Shown here: positions 15,514-24,451 of the stretch, piece by piece
How positions within the stretch are numbered: the stretch's first letter is position 1
Layout of the letters: each line of letters opens with the position of its first letter
NCBI GenBank assembly: GCA_026989265.1
Contig: JALSJP010000005.1
Location: forward strand, 37,993 to 101,992
From: Micavibrio sp.
Lineage (GTDB): Bacteria > Pseudomonadota > Alphaproteobacteria > Micavibrionales > Micavibrionaceae
Length of the DNA: 64,000 nt
Reading direction: 5' to 3'
Program-made: the position numbers and the translations under genes
Notes under the pieces: model-generated
What the model was told of the DNA's origin: nothing
Database searches by the model: none
What the model saw: only the letters and a program-made list of their open reading frames with translations

Positions 15514-16473
15514 TCATATATCCTTAAGCTTGCCTTTAAAATCATCTATGCTGTGATAGCCTTTTTCTTTCATGATTGATTTAAGCTCATTTTCTATGGT
15601 TTTAAAACACGGCGTTCCTTCGCGCATAAAATGCGTTCCGATTTGCACTGCGCTTGCGCCGCATAAGATATGTTCGAATGCATCCATGCCATTTTTAATG
15701 CCGCCGCACCCTATGATGGCTAGTTTTTTATCCGATAATAAAGTGTAGAATTTACGGACATTAGCCAGAGCGGTTGGCTTTATAAAATCCCCGCCAATTC
15801 CGCCAAAGCCATGTTTAGGCTTTATTACGACGCTTTCTAACGACGTATCAATGACAAGCCCGTTTCCTATGCTGTTTATGCAAGTAGCAAAAGCAATAGG
15901 GAAGTCATTTAATACCGATGCCATCATCTCAAAATGAGGCATGTCGAAATAGGGGGGGAGCTTTACGCCGATAGGTTTCGTTGCAACAGCAAATACAGCC
16001 TCTAACAGGCTACGGCTTTGCTCGAAATCATATCCAGCTTGCGGTTTACCTGGGACATTTGGACAGGATAAATTAAGCTCTATTGCTGATATATGCTCAA
16101 AATTAGCTAGCTCTTTTATTATTGTTACATTTTCATCAAAGCTCATGCCTGATACTGACATGAAATAGGGTTTGTCATAGGCGTTAAGCTCGTTTGATAG
16201 GTTGGCGTATAGCTCATACCCTTCATTGGGAAGCCCCATAGAGTTTATACTACCCCATTTTGTGTCTATATATCGCGGGGAGGGGTTGCCCGCTCTTTTT
16301 GCTAAGGTAGCGCTTTTGGATAATATCGCGCCTGATGCGCTTTTGCCAATGGCGTGCAGCTCATCTGCTGTGCTGCATAGAGGGCCTGATGCGTTATATA
16401 TGCATGAGGGCAGGGCAATTCCTGCTATTTTAGTTGATAGTGATATGTCGTTTAATGATATGTCGTTGCTCAT
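15514..16473 (-). CDS. pyrD: Dihydroorotate dehydrogenase, class 1A-like (fumarate-type)
   Basis: The protein has 319 residues. It oxidises dihydroorotate to orotate in pyrimidine synthesis with FMN. The active-site base is Cys 137 in ELNLSCPNVPGKPQ, the hallmark of class 1 enzymes; class 2 enzymes use Ser. Other family segments are SMGLPNEG and IIGCGGIKNGMDAFEHILCG, which bind FMN phosphate. There is no N-terminal membrane helix, and no pyrK-like electron-transfer gene is next to it, so class 1A (soluble, fumarate-dependent) is favoured over 1B. Most alphaproteobacteria use class 2, so this gene is unusual. It lies 17 bases after ErpA on the same strand. Confidence 0.88.
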   Translation of the reverse strand: MSNDISLNDISLSTKIAGIALPSCIYNASGPLCSTADELHAIGKSASGAILSKSATLAKRAGNPSPRYIDTKWGSINSMGLPNEGYELYANLSNELNAYDKPYFMSVSGMSFDENVTIIKELANFEHISAIELNLSCPNVPGKPQAGYDFEQSRSLLEAVFAVATKPIGVKLPPYFDMPHFEMMASVLNDFPIAFATCINSIGNGLVIDTSLESVVIKPKHGFGGIGGDFIKPTALANVRKFYTLLSDKKLAIIGCGGIKNGMDAFEHILCGASAVQIGTHFMREGTPCFKTIENELKSIMKEKGYHSIDDFKGKLKDI

Positions 16474-16490
16474 ATGTTTTTTTATCCAGT

Positions 16491-16808
16491 TTATATTGAA
16501 AATGATGTGCCGCAGCCACAGCCTGACGCAGCGTTGGGGTTGTTGATTTTAAATTCCGAGCCTATTAGGTTTTTTTCAAATGATATAGTTGCACCTTCAA
16601 GAAACCCCATTGATATATCATCGCTTAGAACTGTTTCTTCGAATGTTAAATCTCTATCTTTTTTGTCATCGGTTAGCTCTAATCTGTATTGAAAGCCAGA
16701 GCAGCCGCCTCCATCTACGCGTACGCGCAGCATAAGGGATTTATTGCCCTTAATTTCACGAAGTTCATTTATGCGCTTTACGGCGCTTTCATCAATATTT
16801 AGAATCAT
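16491..16808 (-). CDS. erpA: Iron-sulfur cluster insertion protein ErpA/IscA (A-type carrier)
   Basis: The protein has 105 residues from ATG 16808; an upstream ATG 16844 would add 12 residues without homology and overlap the divergent promoter. The three conserved cysteines are in GGCSGFQY and GCGCG near the C-terminus, the cluster ligands of A-type carriers. It hands Fe-S clusters to target enzymes. It is divergent from the dGTPase gene with 41 bases between starts, an order often seen in alphaproteobacteria. ErpA and IscA cannot be told apart with certainty from sequence. Confidence 0.93.
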   Translation of the reverse strand: MILNIDESAVKRINELREIKGNKSLMLRVRVDGGGCSGFQYRLELTDDKKDRDLTFEETVLSDDISMGFLEGATISFEKNLIGSEFKINNPNAASGCGCGTSFSI

Positions 16809-16849
16809 AGTATGGTTATATCGTAAAAATTTAATGATGAGCAATTAAA

Positions 16850-18046
16850 ATGAAACAAACTTCTTATAATTATTGCGCTATGCCGCTGGCTTCTTATGCT
16901 TGCAAGCCAGAGCAAAGCCTTGGTCGGGTTCATGATGAGCCAGAAAGCAGGCGGCGCAACGCGTTTCAGCGCGATAGGGATAGGATTATTCATTCATCGG
17001 CTTTTCGTCGCTTGAAATATAAAACGCAAGTATTTGTTTATCATGAGGGGGATCACTACCGCACGCGCCTTACTCATACGCTGGAGGTGGCGCAGATTAC
17101 GCGAACATTAGCGCGTAGTTTCATGGTGAACGAGGATTTGGCGGAAACCATTGCGCTTGCCCATGATATGGGGCATACGCCATTTGCTCATATGGGGGAG
17201 GATAGCCTTAAAGAGGTTATGGAGCCTTATGGTAGGTTTGAGCATAACGACCAATCTTTGCGGGTTTTAACAACTTTAGAGCGCAAATATCCGCGCTGGG
17301 ATGGGCTTAATCTGACATGGGAAACCTTGGAAGGGGTGGTTAAGCATAATGGACCTATCAAGGGCGAGCCTCATATAGCTGTTCGTGAGCTGCAAGAAAA
17401 AATGGATTTACGTCTTGATACATATGCGTCGATGGAGGCGCAGGTTGCTGCTATTTCTGATGATATTGCTTATAATAACCATGATGTGGAAGATGGAATA
17501 CGATCCGGATTGTTTTGCATTGATGATTTGGCGCAAGTCCCTATATTATCAAGGATAATTGGGCAAGTGCGCGATAATTACCCCGATATTGCCGATCGTT
17601 ATCTTATTCAAGAGACCAAGCGTGATATGATTGGCGTTATGGTTGACGATGTTTTGGCGGAAACGGCGAGTCGTTTAGATAAAGTCAAACCCGAATCACC
17701 TGATGATGTTAGGGAGGCAGGCATGCAAATGGTGGCTTTTTCGGCTGGAATGCATGAAGACGTACAGTATCTGCGGAGTTTCTTGTTCGAGCGCATGTAT
17801 AAACATTACACAATAAACCGTATTGGGCTTAAGGTGGAACGCATAGTAGGTGAGCTGTTTCAAGCTTTCCACAAGAATTATAAGCTGCTTCCTGATAATT
17901 GGCAAAACCGCATTACAGAGGCGGGAGCGCAAAGGAATGAGCAGGTTAGAGCTAGAATTGTTGCTGACTATATTGCTGGAATGACCGATAGATATGCTAT
18001 CCGTGAGCATGAAAGGCTCTTTGACCTTTATTGGGATTTGCGTTAG
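16850..18046 (+). CDS. dgt: Deoxyguanosinetriphosphate triphosphohydrolase-like protein
   Basis: The protein has 398 residues, an HD-domain dNTP triphosphohydrolase. The first metal His is in HTLEVAQITR, and the HD pair is in LAHDMGHTPFAHMGE. FRRLKYKTQVF near residue 50 is also conserved. It cleaves dNTPs to deoxynucleosides and tripolyphosphate and so sets nucleotide pools. Length and motifs fit the shorter type common in alphaproteobacteria rather than the long E. coli Dgt. In many relatives argS follows; here a SPOR gene follows directly after 48 bases. Confidence 0.93.
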   Translation: MKQTSYNYCAMPLASYACKPEQSLGRVHDEPESRRRNAFQRDRDRIIHSSAFRRLKYKTQVFVYHEGDHYRTRLTHTLEVAQITRTLARSFMVNEDLAETIALAHDMGHTPFAHMGEDSLKEVMEPYGRFEHNDQSLRVLTTLERKYPRWDGLNLTWETLEGVVKHNGPIKGEPHIAVRELQEKMDLRLDTYASMEAQVAAISDDIAYNNHDVEDGIRSGLFCIDDLAQVPILSRIIGQVRDNYPDIADRYLIQETKRDMIGVMVDDVLAETASRLDKVKPESPDDVREAGMQMVAFSAGMHEDVQYLRSFLFERMYKHYTINRIGLKVERIVGELFQAFHKNYKLLPDNWQNRITEAGAQRNEQVRARIVADYIAGMTDRYAIREHERLFDLYWDLR

Positions 18047-18094
18047 TAATTTAGAATATAATCACTTGTGTAAAAAAATTAGGAAACCATCCTT

Positions 18095-19162
18095 ATGAGT
18101 CAGGATAATAAATTTAATCAATATGGCTATAACCATTACTTGAAAGCCCCCGCAAGACCTAGACCTAATGCGAAGCATTTTGTCGGCGAGTCTTCTGGTG
18201 TTGCTTTTCGTATTATGAGTAAGCTTAAAACGCCATTGGTGGCGGTTGTTTCTTTGGGCGTTATTATTACGTTCTTTGTTGGGATTGTTATTGCTACTTA
18301 TCCATCAGGCAATGATGAGCCGCGAAATATACCTATCATAAAAGCTGATTTGCGCCCGATTAAATCAGAGCCATTGCAGCGCGGCGGTATGAGCATTGCT
18401 AATCGTGAAAGCACTATAATGGCTAATGCTGGCAGCGTAAATATTGACGCTGAGGCAAAGTCTGTGGAAAATCTCCTTTTACGGTTTAGTGATGATGCTA
18501 GTGATATGGTCAGTAAAGAGGATGCTCTTAATAAGGCTGTTATGGGTGAGATTCCTATGTCCATGCCTTCGCCTCCTAAAGTTATGCAAAGAATTGACCT
18601 TGTGGAAGGCGCGTTAGGCGATAAAATAAGTGATGAAGTGGAAATTGAGATTACTTCTATAAATCCACAAAATGTGCTGCAAAAAATAGGTTCTTCTGCT
18701 GAGGGCATTAGTAATGAAACGGATGATGAGTTTAATCAAAAGACGGCGGCGGCGGCGCTTTTGGTTAAACCTAAATTTGAAAAACGCGCTATATATGCAG
18801 CGGCAAGCTCTCCCGATACTTTGGATTTTGTGCGCAAGATATTGGATGAAAAATCGTCAGGCATTTCATCAATAGAGCCTGCCGTTGGAGCGGCTAGCCC
18901 CGCTTCTAACGTGGCTACATCATTATATTTTGTGCAGCTTGCAAGCATTACCGATCCCGCGCGCGCTGGGTCTGAATGGGCGAAAATGCAAGACAAATAT
19001 AATGTATTGTCGCAGTCAAAATTCCGCGTTCAAGAGGCATCATTGCCTAGTGGTAAGTTCTATCGCATTCAAGCCGGCCCTATGAGCAAGTCAGAGGCAG
19101 AGGATATTTGTAATTCCTTGAAGGCTCAAAACAAGGCTGGGGGCTGCCTTGTCGTTAAGTGA
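18095..19162 (+). CDS. SPOR domain inner-membrane protein
   Basis: The protein has 355 residues. A cytoplasmic N-terminus of about 45 residues is followed by one membrane helix (about 46-69, LVAVVSLGVIITFFVGIVIA). A long low-complexity periplasmic linker runs to about 270. The C-terminal SPOR domain (about 275-355: LYFVQLASITDPARAG, FYRIQAGPMSKSEAEDIC) binds denuded septal peptidoglycan. Such proteins act in cell division. The 3' end overlaps the nagZ start by 14 bases. The gene is followed by nagZ and scpAB as in many alphaproteobacteria. Confidence 0.9.
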   Translation: MSQDNKFNQYGYNHYLKAPARPRPNAKHFVGESSGVAFRIMSKLKTPLVAVVSLGVIITFFVGIVIATYPSGNDEPRNIPIIKADLRPIKSEPLQRGGMSIANRESTIMANAGSVNIDAEAKSVENLLLRFSDDASDMVSKEDALNKAVMGEIPMSMPSPPKVMQRIDLVEGALGDKISDEVEIEITSINPQNVLQKIGSSAEGISNETDDEFNQKTAAAALLVKPKFEKRAIYAAASSPDTLDFVRKILDEKSSGISSIEPAVGAASPASNVATSLYFVQLASITDPARAGSEWAKMQDKYNVLSQSKFRVQEASLPSGKFYRIQAGPMSKSEAEDICNSLKAQNKAGGCLVVK

Positions 19163-20138
19163 AAATGATTTTGCAAGCGGTGCAAAAAATGCATTAGCCT
19201 GTATTTTCTCGCTATCAGGTTTTGAGCTTACGCAGCGCGAAATGGATCTGTTTAGTTATTCTAATCCATTTGGATTTATTTTATTTAAGCGCAATTGTGA
19301 TAATCCAGATCAGTTAAAATCATTAGTTGCTAAGCTTAAAGATATAGTGGGGCGCGATTGCCCTATCCTAATTGATCAAGAGGGCGGGAGGGTTCAGCGT
19401 TTACGCCCGCCGCATTGGCGCGAGTTTAAACCTATGCACTATTTCGGTGATTTATACGCTGCTGATCCTGATAAAGCATTAGAAGAGCTTCGTTTTGAGG
19501 TTTTAAGAATGTCTGAAGAGCTAGTAGAGCTTGGCATTAATGTTAATTGTGCCCCTGTGCTTGATCTGCAATTTGACGGGGCGCATGATATTATAGGTGA
19601 TCGGGCATTTTCAAATGATCCTGATATTGTATCGCGATTAGGCGTATCTGTTTGTCGTCATTTTTTGAGCGCGGGTATCACTCCTATTGTAAAACATATA
19701 GTTGGGCATGGCAGGGCGAATAGCGATTCTCATTTGGAACTTCCAATTATTGATGCGCCTTATGATGAGCTGGCAAATTCTGATTTTGTGCCTTTTGAAA
19801 ATGTGGCATCATCTGATATTGGTCACAATGTTTGGGCTATGACGGCTCATATTAAGTTTGATGCATTAGATGCGGATCACCTCGTATCTGTATCTCAAAA
19901 AGTTATTAAGGAAACTATACGCGGGCATATGGGGTTTGATGGAATCCTTATTGGTGATGATCTGGATATGAAGGCTATGGATTGCTATGGCAGTATTTCC
20001 GATAAAGCTATCGAAACTTTGAGCGCTGGGTGTGATTTAGCGCTATATTGTGGCGGTGATATCGATAAAATGGAGGAATTAGCAGTAAAACTCCCCAAAA
20101 TTAGCAGTGAAACCATGAAAAGACTGTCTAATGGGTGA
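19149..20138 (+). CDS. nagZ: Beta-N-acetylhexosaminidase NagZ (family GH3)
   Basis: The protein has 329 residues. It removes N-acetylglucosamine from cytoplasmic muropeptides during peptidoglycan recycling. Family segments are FGFILFKRN, IDQEGGRVQRL (substrate site), VKHIVGHG with the catalytic His, and GILIGDDLDMKAM with the nucleophile Asp. The start is a TTG at 19149 overlapping the SPOR gene; no ATG lies near the start of homology, so TTG is accepted. The 3' end overlaps scpA by eight bases. Confidence 0.93.
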   Translation: MSLSENDFASGAKNALACIFSLSGFELTQREMDLFSYSNPFGFILFKRNCDNPDQLKSLVAKLKDIVGRDCPILIDQEGGRVQRLRPPHWREFKPMHYFGDLYAADPDKALEELRFEVLRMSEELVELGINVNCAPVLDLQFDGAHDIIGDRAFSNDPDIVSRLGVSVCRHFLSAGITPIVKHIVGHGRANSDSHLELPIIDAPYDELANSDFVPFENVASSDIGHNVWAMTAHIKFDALDADHLVSVSQKVIKETIRGHMGFDGILIGDDLDMKAMDCYGSISDKAIETLSAGCDLALYCGGDIDKMEELAVKLPKISSETMKRLSNG

Positions 20139-20916
20139 GGTTTTGGGTGAAAATGATGGTTTTGACAGGCTTTTGCTCGATATTGATGGGTATGAAGGAC
20201 CTATTGATGTTCTTTTGGAGCTATCACGCAACCAAAAAGTTGATCTTGCTAAAATCTCTATCTTGCAGCTTGTTAGGCAATATCTTGAATTTATAGATAG
20301 AGCAAAGCAGAAAGACCTTAAACTTGCGGCTGAATACCTTGTCATGGCGGCGTGGTTGATTTATTTGAAATCACGGCTTTTCCTGCCTAAGGAAGAAAGT
20401 GGAGATGAGCCAAGCGCAGATGATATCGCACAAGCGTTGCAATTTCAATTACAACGGCTAGAAGCTATGCAGCTTGCATCGGAAAAATTGCAAGAACTGC
20501 CGATTTTGGGGCAAGATGTGTTTGCTCGCGGGCAGCCAGAGAGCTTGCTAACAAATACAGAAACTCGCTGGAATGTGTCTTTATATGATATGCTAAAAGC
20601 TTATGGTGATATTGAGCGTCGCAAGGAAGATAGTAATTATGATTTACCAGAATTCCATCTTATGTCTACGGATGATGCGATGACGCGTTTAAAACAAATG
20701 TTTGGATCATTGCCTAAATCTGGATTTAATAGCGTGTGGACAACGCTGCATAGCTTCGTTCCTGATGATGTTTTGGATGATCTGTATGGGCGCTCGACCT
20801 TGGCTTCTACATTTACAGCGGGGCTTGAGCTTGCCAAGCAGGGGCGGGTAGAGTTCAGGCAAGATGGTTTGTTTCGCCCGATTTATATGCGATCCATGGT
20901 GGGGGCTGATGAATGA
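20131..20916 (+). CDS. scpA: Segregation and condensation protein A
   Basis: The protein has 261 residues. It is the kleisin that joins Smc heads with ScpB for chromosome condensation. The N-terminal kleisin segment is YEGPIDVLLELSRNQKVDLA, followed by AEYLVMAAWLIYLKSRLFLP. The C-terminal winged helix lies near 200-261 (FVPDDVLDDLYGRSTLASTF, LELAKQGRVEFRQ). ATG 20131 overlaps nagZ. The stop overlaps the next gene as ATGA, so the small membrane gene between scpA and scpB is in the operon. Confidence 0.94.
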   Translation: MGEVLGENDGFDRLLLDIDGYEGPIDVLLELSRNQKVDLAKISILQLVRQYLEFIDRAKQKDLKLAAEYLVMAAWLIYLKSRLFLPKEESGDEPSADDIAQALQFQLQRLEAMQLASEKLQELPILGQDVFARGQPESLLTNTETRWNVSLYDMLKAYGDIERRKEDSNYDLPEFHLMSTDDAMTRLKQMFGSLPKSGFNSVWTTLHSFVPDDVLDDLYGRSTLASTFTAGLELAKQGRVEFRQDGLFRPIYMRSMVGADE

Positions 20917-21353
20917 AAGAGCTGAAAGATATATCTAGTGACATTATAAGTGCAGTGTTTAACATGTTTAAGGATTTTGAAATATCCTTTGATAATGATG
21001 ACCCTATGGCTGTTCTTGCTATGTTTATGTATAGTACGGAGCTGTTTGTTTTTGTTTTAGCCGTTTTTTTATGGGTTGGCTCTGTATTTTTTAAAACCAG
21101 CGATAAATGGGGCATTAAAGAGCAAAAAGAAAAGCGTAGAAATGGTAGTGATAAGTCTTATGATTATCATGGTAGTGATATGAAGCAGATGAATAAAACG
21201 CATAAAATGGGTAATATTCATGAGATGGGCAATATGCATAAAATGAAGCAAGAGCGCGGATTTCTGTCGGTTTTTATTACAAAATTTGTTTTCCCTGTTG
21301 CTGCTGTATTTATTGCATTAATGGTTGTTATTAATCTGTCGGGGTTTGGATAA
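20913..21353 (+). CDS. Small membrane protein with Met/His-rich loop, between scpA and scpB
   Basis: The protein has 146 residues and I do not recognise it. Two hydrophobic segments are visible (about 34-60 and 117-141). The stretch between them is charged and then rich in Met and His (86-112: DMKQMNKTHKMGNIHEMGN, with a repeated G-N-x-H/M pattern). Met/His clusters can bind copper or other metals, but no metal-transport family is recognised. It overlaps scpA by four bases and ends one base before the scpB ATG. ScpA and ScpB are normally adjacent, so the insertion is unusual. Confidence 0.8.
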   Translation: MKELKDISSDIISAVFNMFKDFEISFDNDDPMAVLAMFMYSTELFVFVLAVFLWVGSVFFKTSDKWGIKEQKEKRRNGSDKSYDYHGSDMKQMNKTHKMGNIHEMGNMHKMKQERGFLSVFITKFVFPVAAVFIALMVVINLSGFG

Positions 21354-21354
21354 T

Positions 21355-21993
21355 ATGATTGCTGGGAAAGACCATATACGCTTATTGGAAGCTATTTTAT
21401 TTGCGTCAAGCGAGCCATTAAGTACCGCTTTTTTGCATGAACGTATGGGCGAGAGCGCAGATGTTGGCGGGTTATTGATGGAATTACAAAATATATATGA
21501 GGGGCGCGGCGTAAACCTTATTAATATACAAGGAATGTGGGCTTTTCGCACTGCAATTGATCTCGCGGAGGAGCTTAATATTGATAAAATAGTGCATAAG
21601 AAATTATCACGCGCAGCGATGGAGACTTTGGCTATTATTGCTTACCACCAGCCAGTAACGCGCGCAGAAATTGAAAATATTCGCGGAGTGGCTACTCACA
21701 GAGGGACCTTGGATGCGCTGATGGAGATGGGCTGGATTAAACCAGGGCGCAGGCGTGAGAGCTTAGGAAGACCAGTAACTTGGGTTACGACTAATGGGTT
21801 TTTGGATCATTTTTCTTTGGAAAGTATTATAGATCTTCCAGGTATGGATGAAATGAAAGCCTCAGGCTTGCTTGATCGCAGGGCTGCTATTGAAACGGTT
21901 GCTCAAGATGAGCTGTTCTCTTCTGCTGGACAATCTTTAGAAGAAGGCGTAGAAGAAGAGGCAGAAGAAGAAATAATAGAAGAGAGATTTTAG
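21355..21993 (+). CDS. scpB: Segregation and condensation protein B
   Basis: The protein has 212 residues from ATG 21355; an earlier in-frame non-ATG start lies within the upstream gene. Two winged helices are expected; the visible family signature is HIRLLEAILFASSEPLS, then AAMETLAIIAYHQPVTRAEI and VTWVTTNGFLDHFSL. ScpB dimers bind ScpA in the Smc complex. The C-terminal 30 residues are nearly all Glu (EEGVEEEAEEEIIEE), a common acidic tail. tatA follows three bases later. Confidence 0.94.
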   Translation: MIAGKDHIRLLEAILFASSEPLSTAFLHERMGESADVGGLLMELQNIYEGRGVNLINIQGMWAFRTAIDLAEELNIDKIVHKKLSRAAMETLAIIAYHQPVTRAEIENIRGVATHRGTLDALMEMGWIKPGRRRESLGRPVTWVTTNGFLDHFSLESIIDLPGMDEMKASGLLDRRAAIETVAQDELFSSAGQSLEEGVEEEAEEEIIEERF

Positions 21994-21996
21994 GCT

Positions 21997-22176
21997 ATGT
22001 CACCTAGTATAATTCAAATTATAATTGTTATTTTATTGGTTATGGTTTTATTCGGAGCAGGGCGGATTCCAACAATCATGGAGAATCTGGCGAAGGGCAT
22101 TAATAGCTTCAAAAAAGGTTTGAAGGATGAAAAATCTGGCTCTATTCCTGATGACGAAGATAAAGATAAGACATAG
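21997..22176 (+). CDS. tatA: Sec-independent protein translocase subunit TatA
   Basis: The protein has 59 residues. An N-terminal membrane helix (about 4-20, IIQIIIVILLVMVLFGAG) is followed by the amphipathic helix with RIPTIMENLAKGINSFKKGL, in which FG and the spaced Lys residues are typical. The tail is acidic. TatA oligomers form the pore that passes folded proteins through the membrane. The gene is short for the family but complete, and lies between scpB and tatB, three bases from each. Confidence 0.92.
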   Translation: MSPSIIQIIIVILLVMVLFGAGRIPTIMENLAKGINSFKKGLKDEKSGSIPDDEDKDKT

Positions 22177-22179
22177 CAT

Positions 22180-22506
22180 ATGCTTGATTTCGGATGGCTA
22201 GAGCTGTTTTTGATTATTGCTGTGGCTGTCATAGTGATAGGACCTAATGAAATTCCAGTTCTTATGGTGGCATTGGGGCGAATTATTCGCAGGCTGCAGT
22301 ATGTTAAGTTCGCCATATCCCAACAATTTGAGGATATAATGCGCGACGCTGATCTTGATGATATTCGCAAAAGCGTGAATTTCGAAGAAAATTATAAACT
22401 TGACCAAGAGCGCGATCAAGAGGCTGGTGAGGCTATAAAAGATGCAGATTTCGATGAAGCTGAGTCTGAGGAAATAGCGGAAGAAGAGGGGCGTAAGCAT
22501 GAGTAG
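22180..22506 (+). CDS. tatB: Sec-independent protein translocase subunit TatB
   Basis: The protein has 108 residues. The N-terminal helix LELFLIIAVAVIVIGPNEIP carries the Gly-Pro hinge and acidic residue typical of TatB, then an amphipathic helix (LGRIIRRLQYVKFAISQQF) and an acidic tail (EAESEEIAEEEGRK). TatB with TatC binds twin-arginine signal peptides. It starts three bases after tatA and overlaps tatC by eight bases. Confidence 0.92.
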   Translation: MLDFGWLELFLIIAVAVIVIGPNEIPVLMVALGRIIRRLQYVKFAISQQFEDIMRDADLDDIRKSVNFEENYKLDQERDQEAGEAIKDADFDEAESEEIAEEEGRKHE

Positions 22507-23275
22507 CCCTGCTTTAGATGATGAAGCTGCAAAGCCCGTTTTGTCCCATTTGATGGAGCTTCGTATTCGCTTGCTTTGGATAATTGGTGTTATGGCTTTG
22601 GGGACGGGCGTATGTTTTTTCTTTGTTGATGAGATTTACAGTTTTCTTGTGCATCCGCTTGCTGCCTCCATGAATGAAAACGATACGAACCGATTGATAT
22701 ATACGGGGTTAACAGAGGCTTTCTTTACCTATCTGAAGGTAGCTTTCTTTGCAGGGGTTTTCCTCACATTTCCAGTATTGCTAATGCAAATATGGGTGTT
22801 TGTTGCTCCGGGTTTATATAAAAATGAGCGTAAGGTTTTACTGCCATTTTTACTTGCTACGCCGATATTATTCTTTGCTGGCGGGGCATGTGTTTATTAC
22901 CTAGTGTTGCCTATGGCATGGCCATTTTTCCTTAGTTTTCAAAGCACTGGCTCGGATATGGCTCTGCCCATACAATTGGAGGCAAGGGTTAGTGAATATC
23001 TCGATTTAATTATGACCTTGATATTTGCCTTTGGCTTATGTTTTCAACTCCCTGTTTTACTTACCCTTTTGGGGCGAGTGGGGATTGTAAGTGCGGAATT
23101 TTTGGCATCTAAACGCAAATATGCTGTAATTATTACATTTATTATAGCTGCATTTTTAACTCCGCCTGATATAATAAGTCAGGTAATGCTTGCCGTGCCG
23201 CTTCTTGCTCTTTATGAGTTATCTATCCTTCTAATAAAAATATCTACGCCAAAAAATGACAAAAACGCCGTATAA
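22499..23275 (+). CDS. tatC: Sec-independent protein translocase subunit TatC
   Basis: The protein has 258 residues with six predicted membrane helices. Family motifs are LSHLMELRIRLLW at the N-terminus, FFTYLKVAFFAGVFLTFPVL, and the conserved FLTPPDIISQVMLAVPLLALYE. The signal-peptide receptor role is well known. It overlaps tatB upstream and zapE downstream by 20 bases, so the last gene is probably translated with it. serS, which follows tatC in many relatives, is absent here. Confidence 0.95.
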   Translation: MSSPALDDEAAKPVLSHLMELRIRLLWIIGVMALGTGVCFFFVDEIYSFLVHPLAASMNENDTNRLIYTGLTEAFFTYLKVAFFAGVFLTFPVLLMQIWVFVAPGLYKNERKVLLPFLLATPILFFAGGACVYYLVLPMAWPFFLSFQSTGSDMALPIQLEARVSEYLDLIMTLIFAFGLCFQLPVLLTLLGRVGIVSAEFLASKRKYAVIITFIIAAFLTPPDIISQVMLAVPLLALYELSILLIKISTPKNDKNAV

Positions 23276-24365
23276 AATATATCAAAAACGCATTGCATCG
23301 GGAGAGCTTAAAGCTGACATTGTGCAAGAAAAAACTATGGCTGAGTTGCAGCGGCTTTTTGATGGGGTCATGGAAAAAGAATGCGCTCCTAAAGTTAGTT
23401 TCTTGCAAAAGATAGCAGGGTTTAAACAAGAAATACCAACTCCTTTGGGTATTTACATGTATGGCGGGGTGGGGTGTGGCAAATCTATGCTCATGGATTT
23501 ATTCTATGATTGTTTGCCCGATGATGTTCCTAAACGCCGCGTGCATTTTCATGAATTTATGATAGAGGTTCATGATTATATAAATGCGAGGAGCTGCTTT
23601 GATAATGATAGCTCAGGGCTTGTGGATCAGGCTTTACCGTCCTTGGCTGGGATAATTGCGCAAAAAGCCAACATATTATGCTTTGATGAATTTCATGTGG
23701 TGGATATTACAGATGCTATGATTTTGGGGCGTTTGTTCAAAATATTGTTTGAGCATGACGTAATTATCGTTGCGACGAGTAATTGGTCACCAGATGATCT
23801 TTATAAAGATGGCTTGCAGCGAGAGCGTTTTTTGCCATTTATTGAGCTGCTTAAAACTAAGGTTAAACCAATTCATTTGGGTGGTGACATAGATTATAGA
23901 GCGCAAACAGTGCAAATCGAGGGAACATATTTCACTCCATTAGGGCGCAAAACCCAAAATATTCTTGATGATATTTTTGAAGAGATTACAAATGGTAGGG
24001 CTCACAGGAAAGAGGTCTTGCATATCAAGGGACGTGAAATTAATGTTAAGCAAGTTGTGGATGGCATTGCTCGCTTTACCTTTGCGCAGCTTTGCGAGCG
24101 ACCACGCGGCGCGGAAGATTATCTGGAAGTTGCCCGCAAATACCATACTGTGTTTCTTGAGGATGTTCCAAAGCTTGGCTATGATAGGCGCAATGAGGCA
24201 AAGCGTTTGATGAATTTAATTGATGCGCTATATGAGGCGCGGGTGCGCGTTATTATTTCGGCGGAAGTTGGCGTTGATAGGCTGTATCGGGCTGGCGATC
24301 ACCTTTATGAATTTGAACGTACCGTATCGCGCTTGCTTGAGATGCAAAGTGCTGGTTATCCTTAG
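23256..24365 (+). CDS. zapE: Cell division ATPase ZapE (AFG1 family)
   Basis: The protein has 369 residues. Walker A is GGVGCGKS (about 70-77), Walker B is ILCFDEFHV, and the sensor region has VIIVATSNWSPDDLYKDGLQ. AFG1/ZapE proteins are AAA+ ATPases; in E. coli ZapE acts at the division ring. In many alphaproteobacteria the gene precedes mdh and the suc genes, as it does here. ATG 23256 lies within the end of tatC. Confidence 0.93.
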   Translation: MTKTPYKIYQKRIASGELKADIVQEKTMAELQRLFDGVMEKECAPKVSFLQKIAGFKQEIPTPLGIYMYGGVGCGKSMLMDLFYDCLPDDVPKRRVHFHEFMIEVHDYINARSCFDNDSSGLVDQALPSLAGIIAQKANILCFDEFHVVDITDAMILGRLFKILFEHDVIIVATSNWSPDDLYKDGLQRERFLPFIELLKTKVKPIHLGGDIDYRAQTVQIEGTYFTPLGRKTQNILDDIFEEITNGRAHRKEVLHIKGREINVKQVVDGIARFTFAQLCERPRGAEDYLEVARKYHTVFLEDVPKLGYDRRNEAKRLMNLIDALYEARVRVIISAEVGVDRLYRAGDHLYEFERTVSRLLEMQSAGYP

Positions 24366-24451
24366 ATGCTTTATCTTAACTGTTGCTACGAATCATCAAA
24401 AACGTTATGCGTAGAGTGTTAAAATTTATAATTTCAAGAAAGGCACATTTT

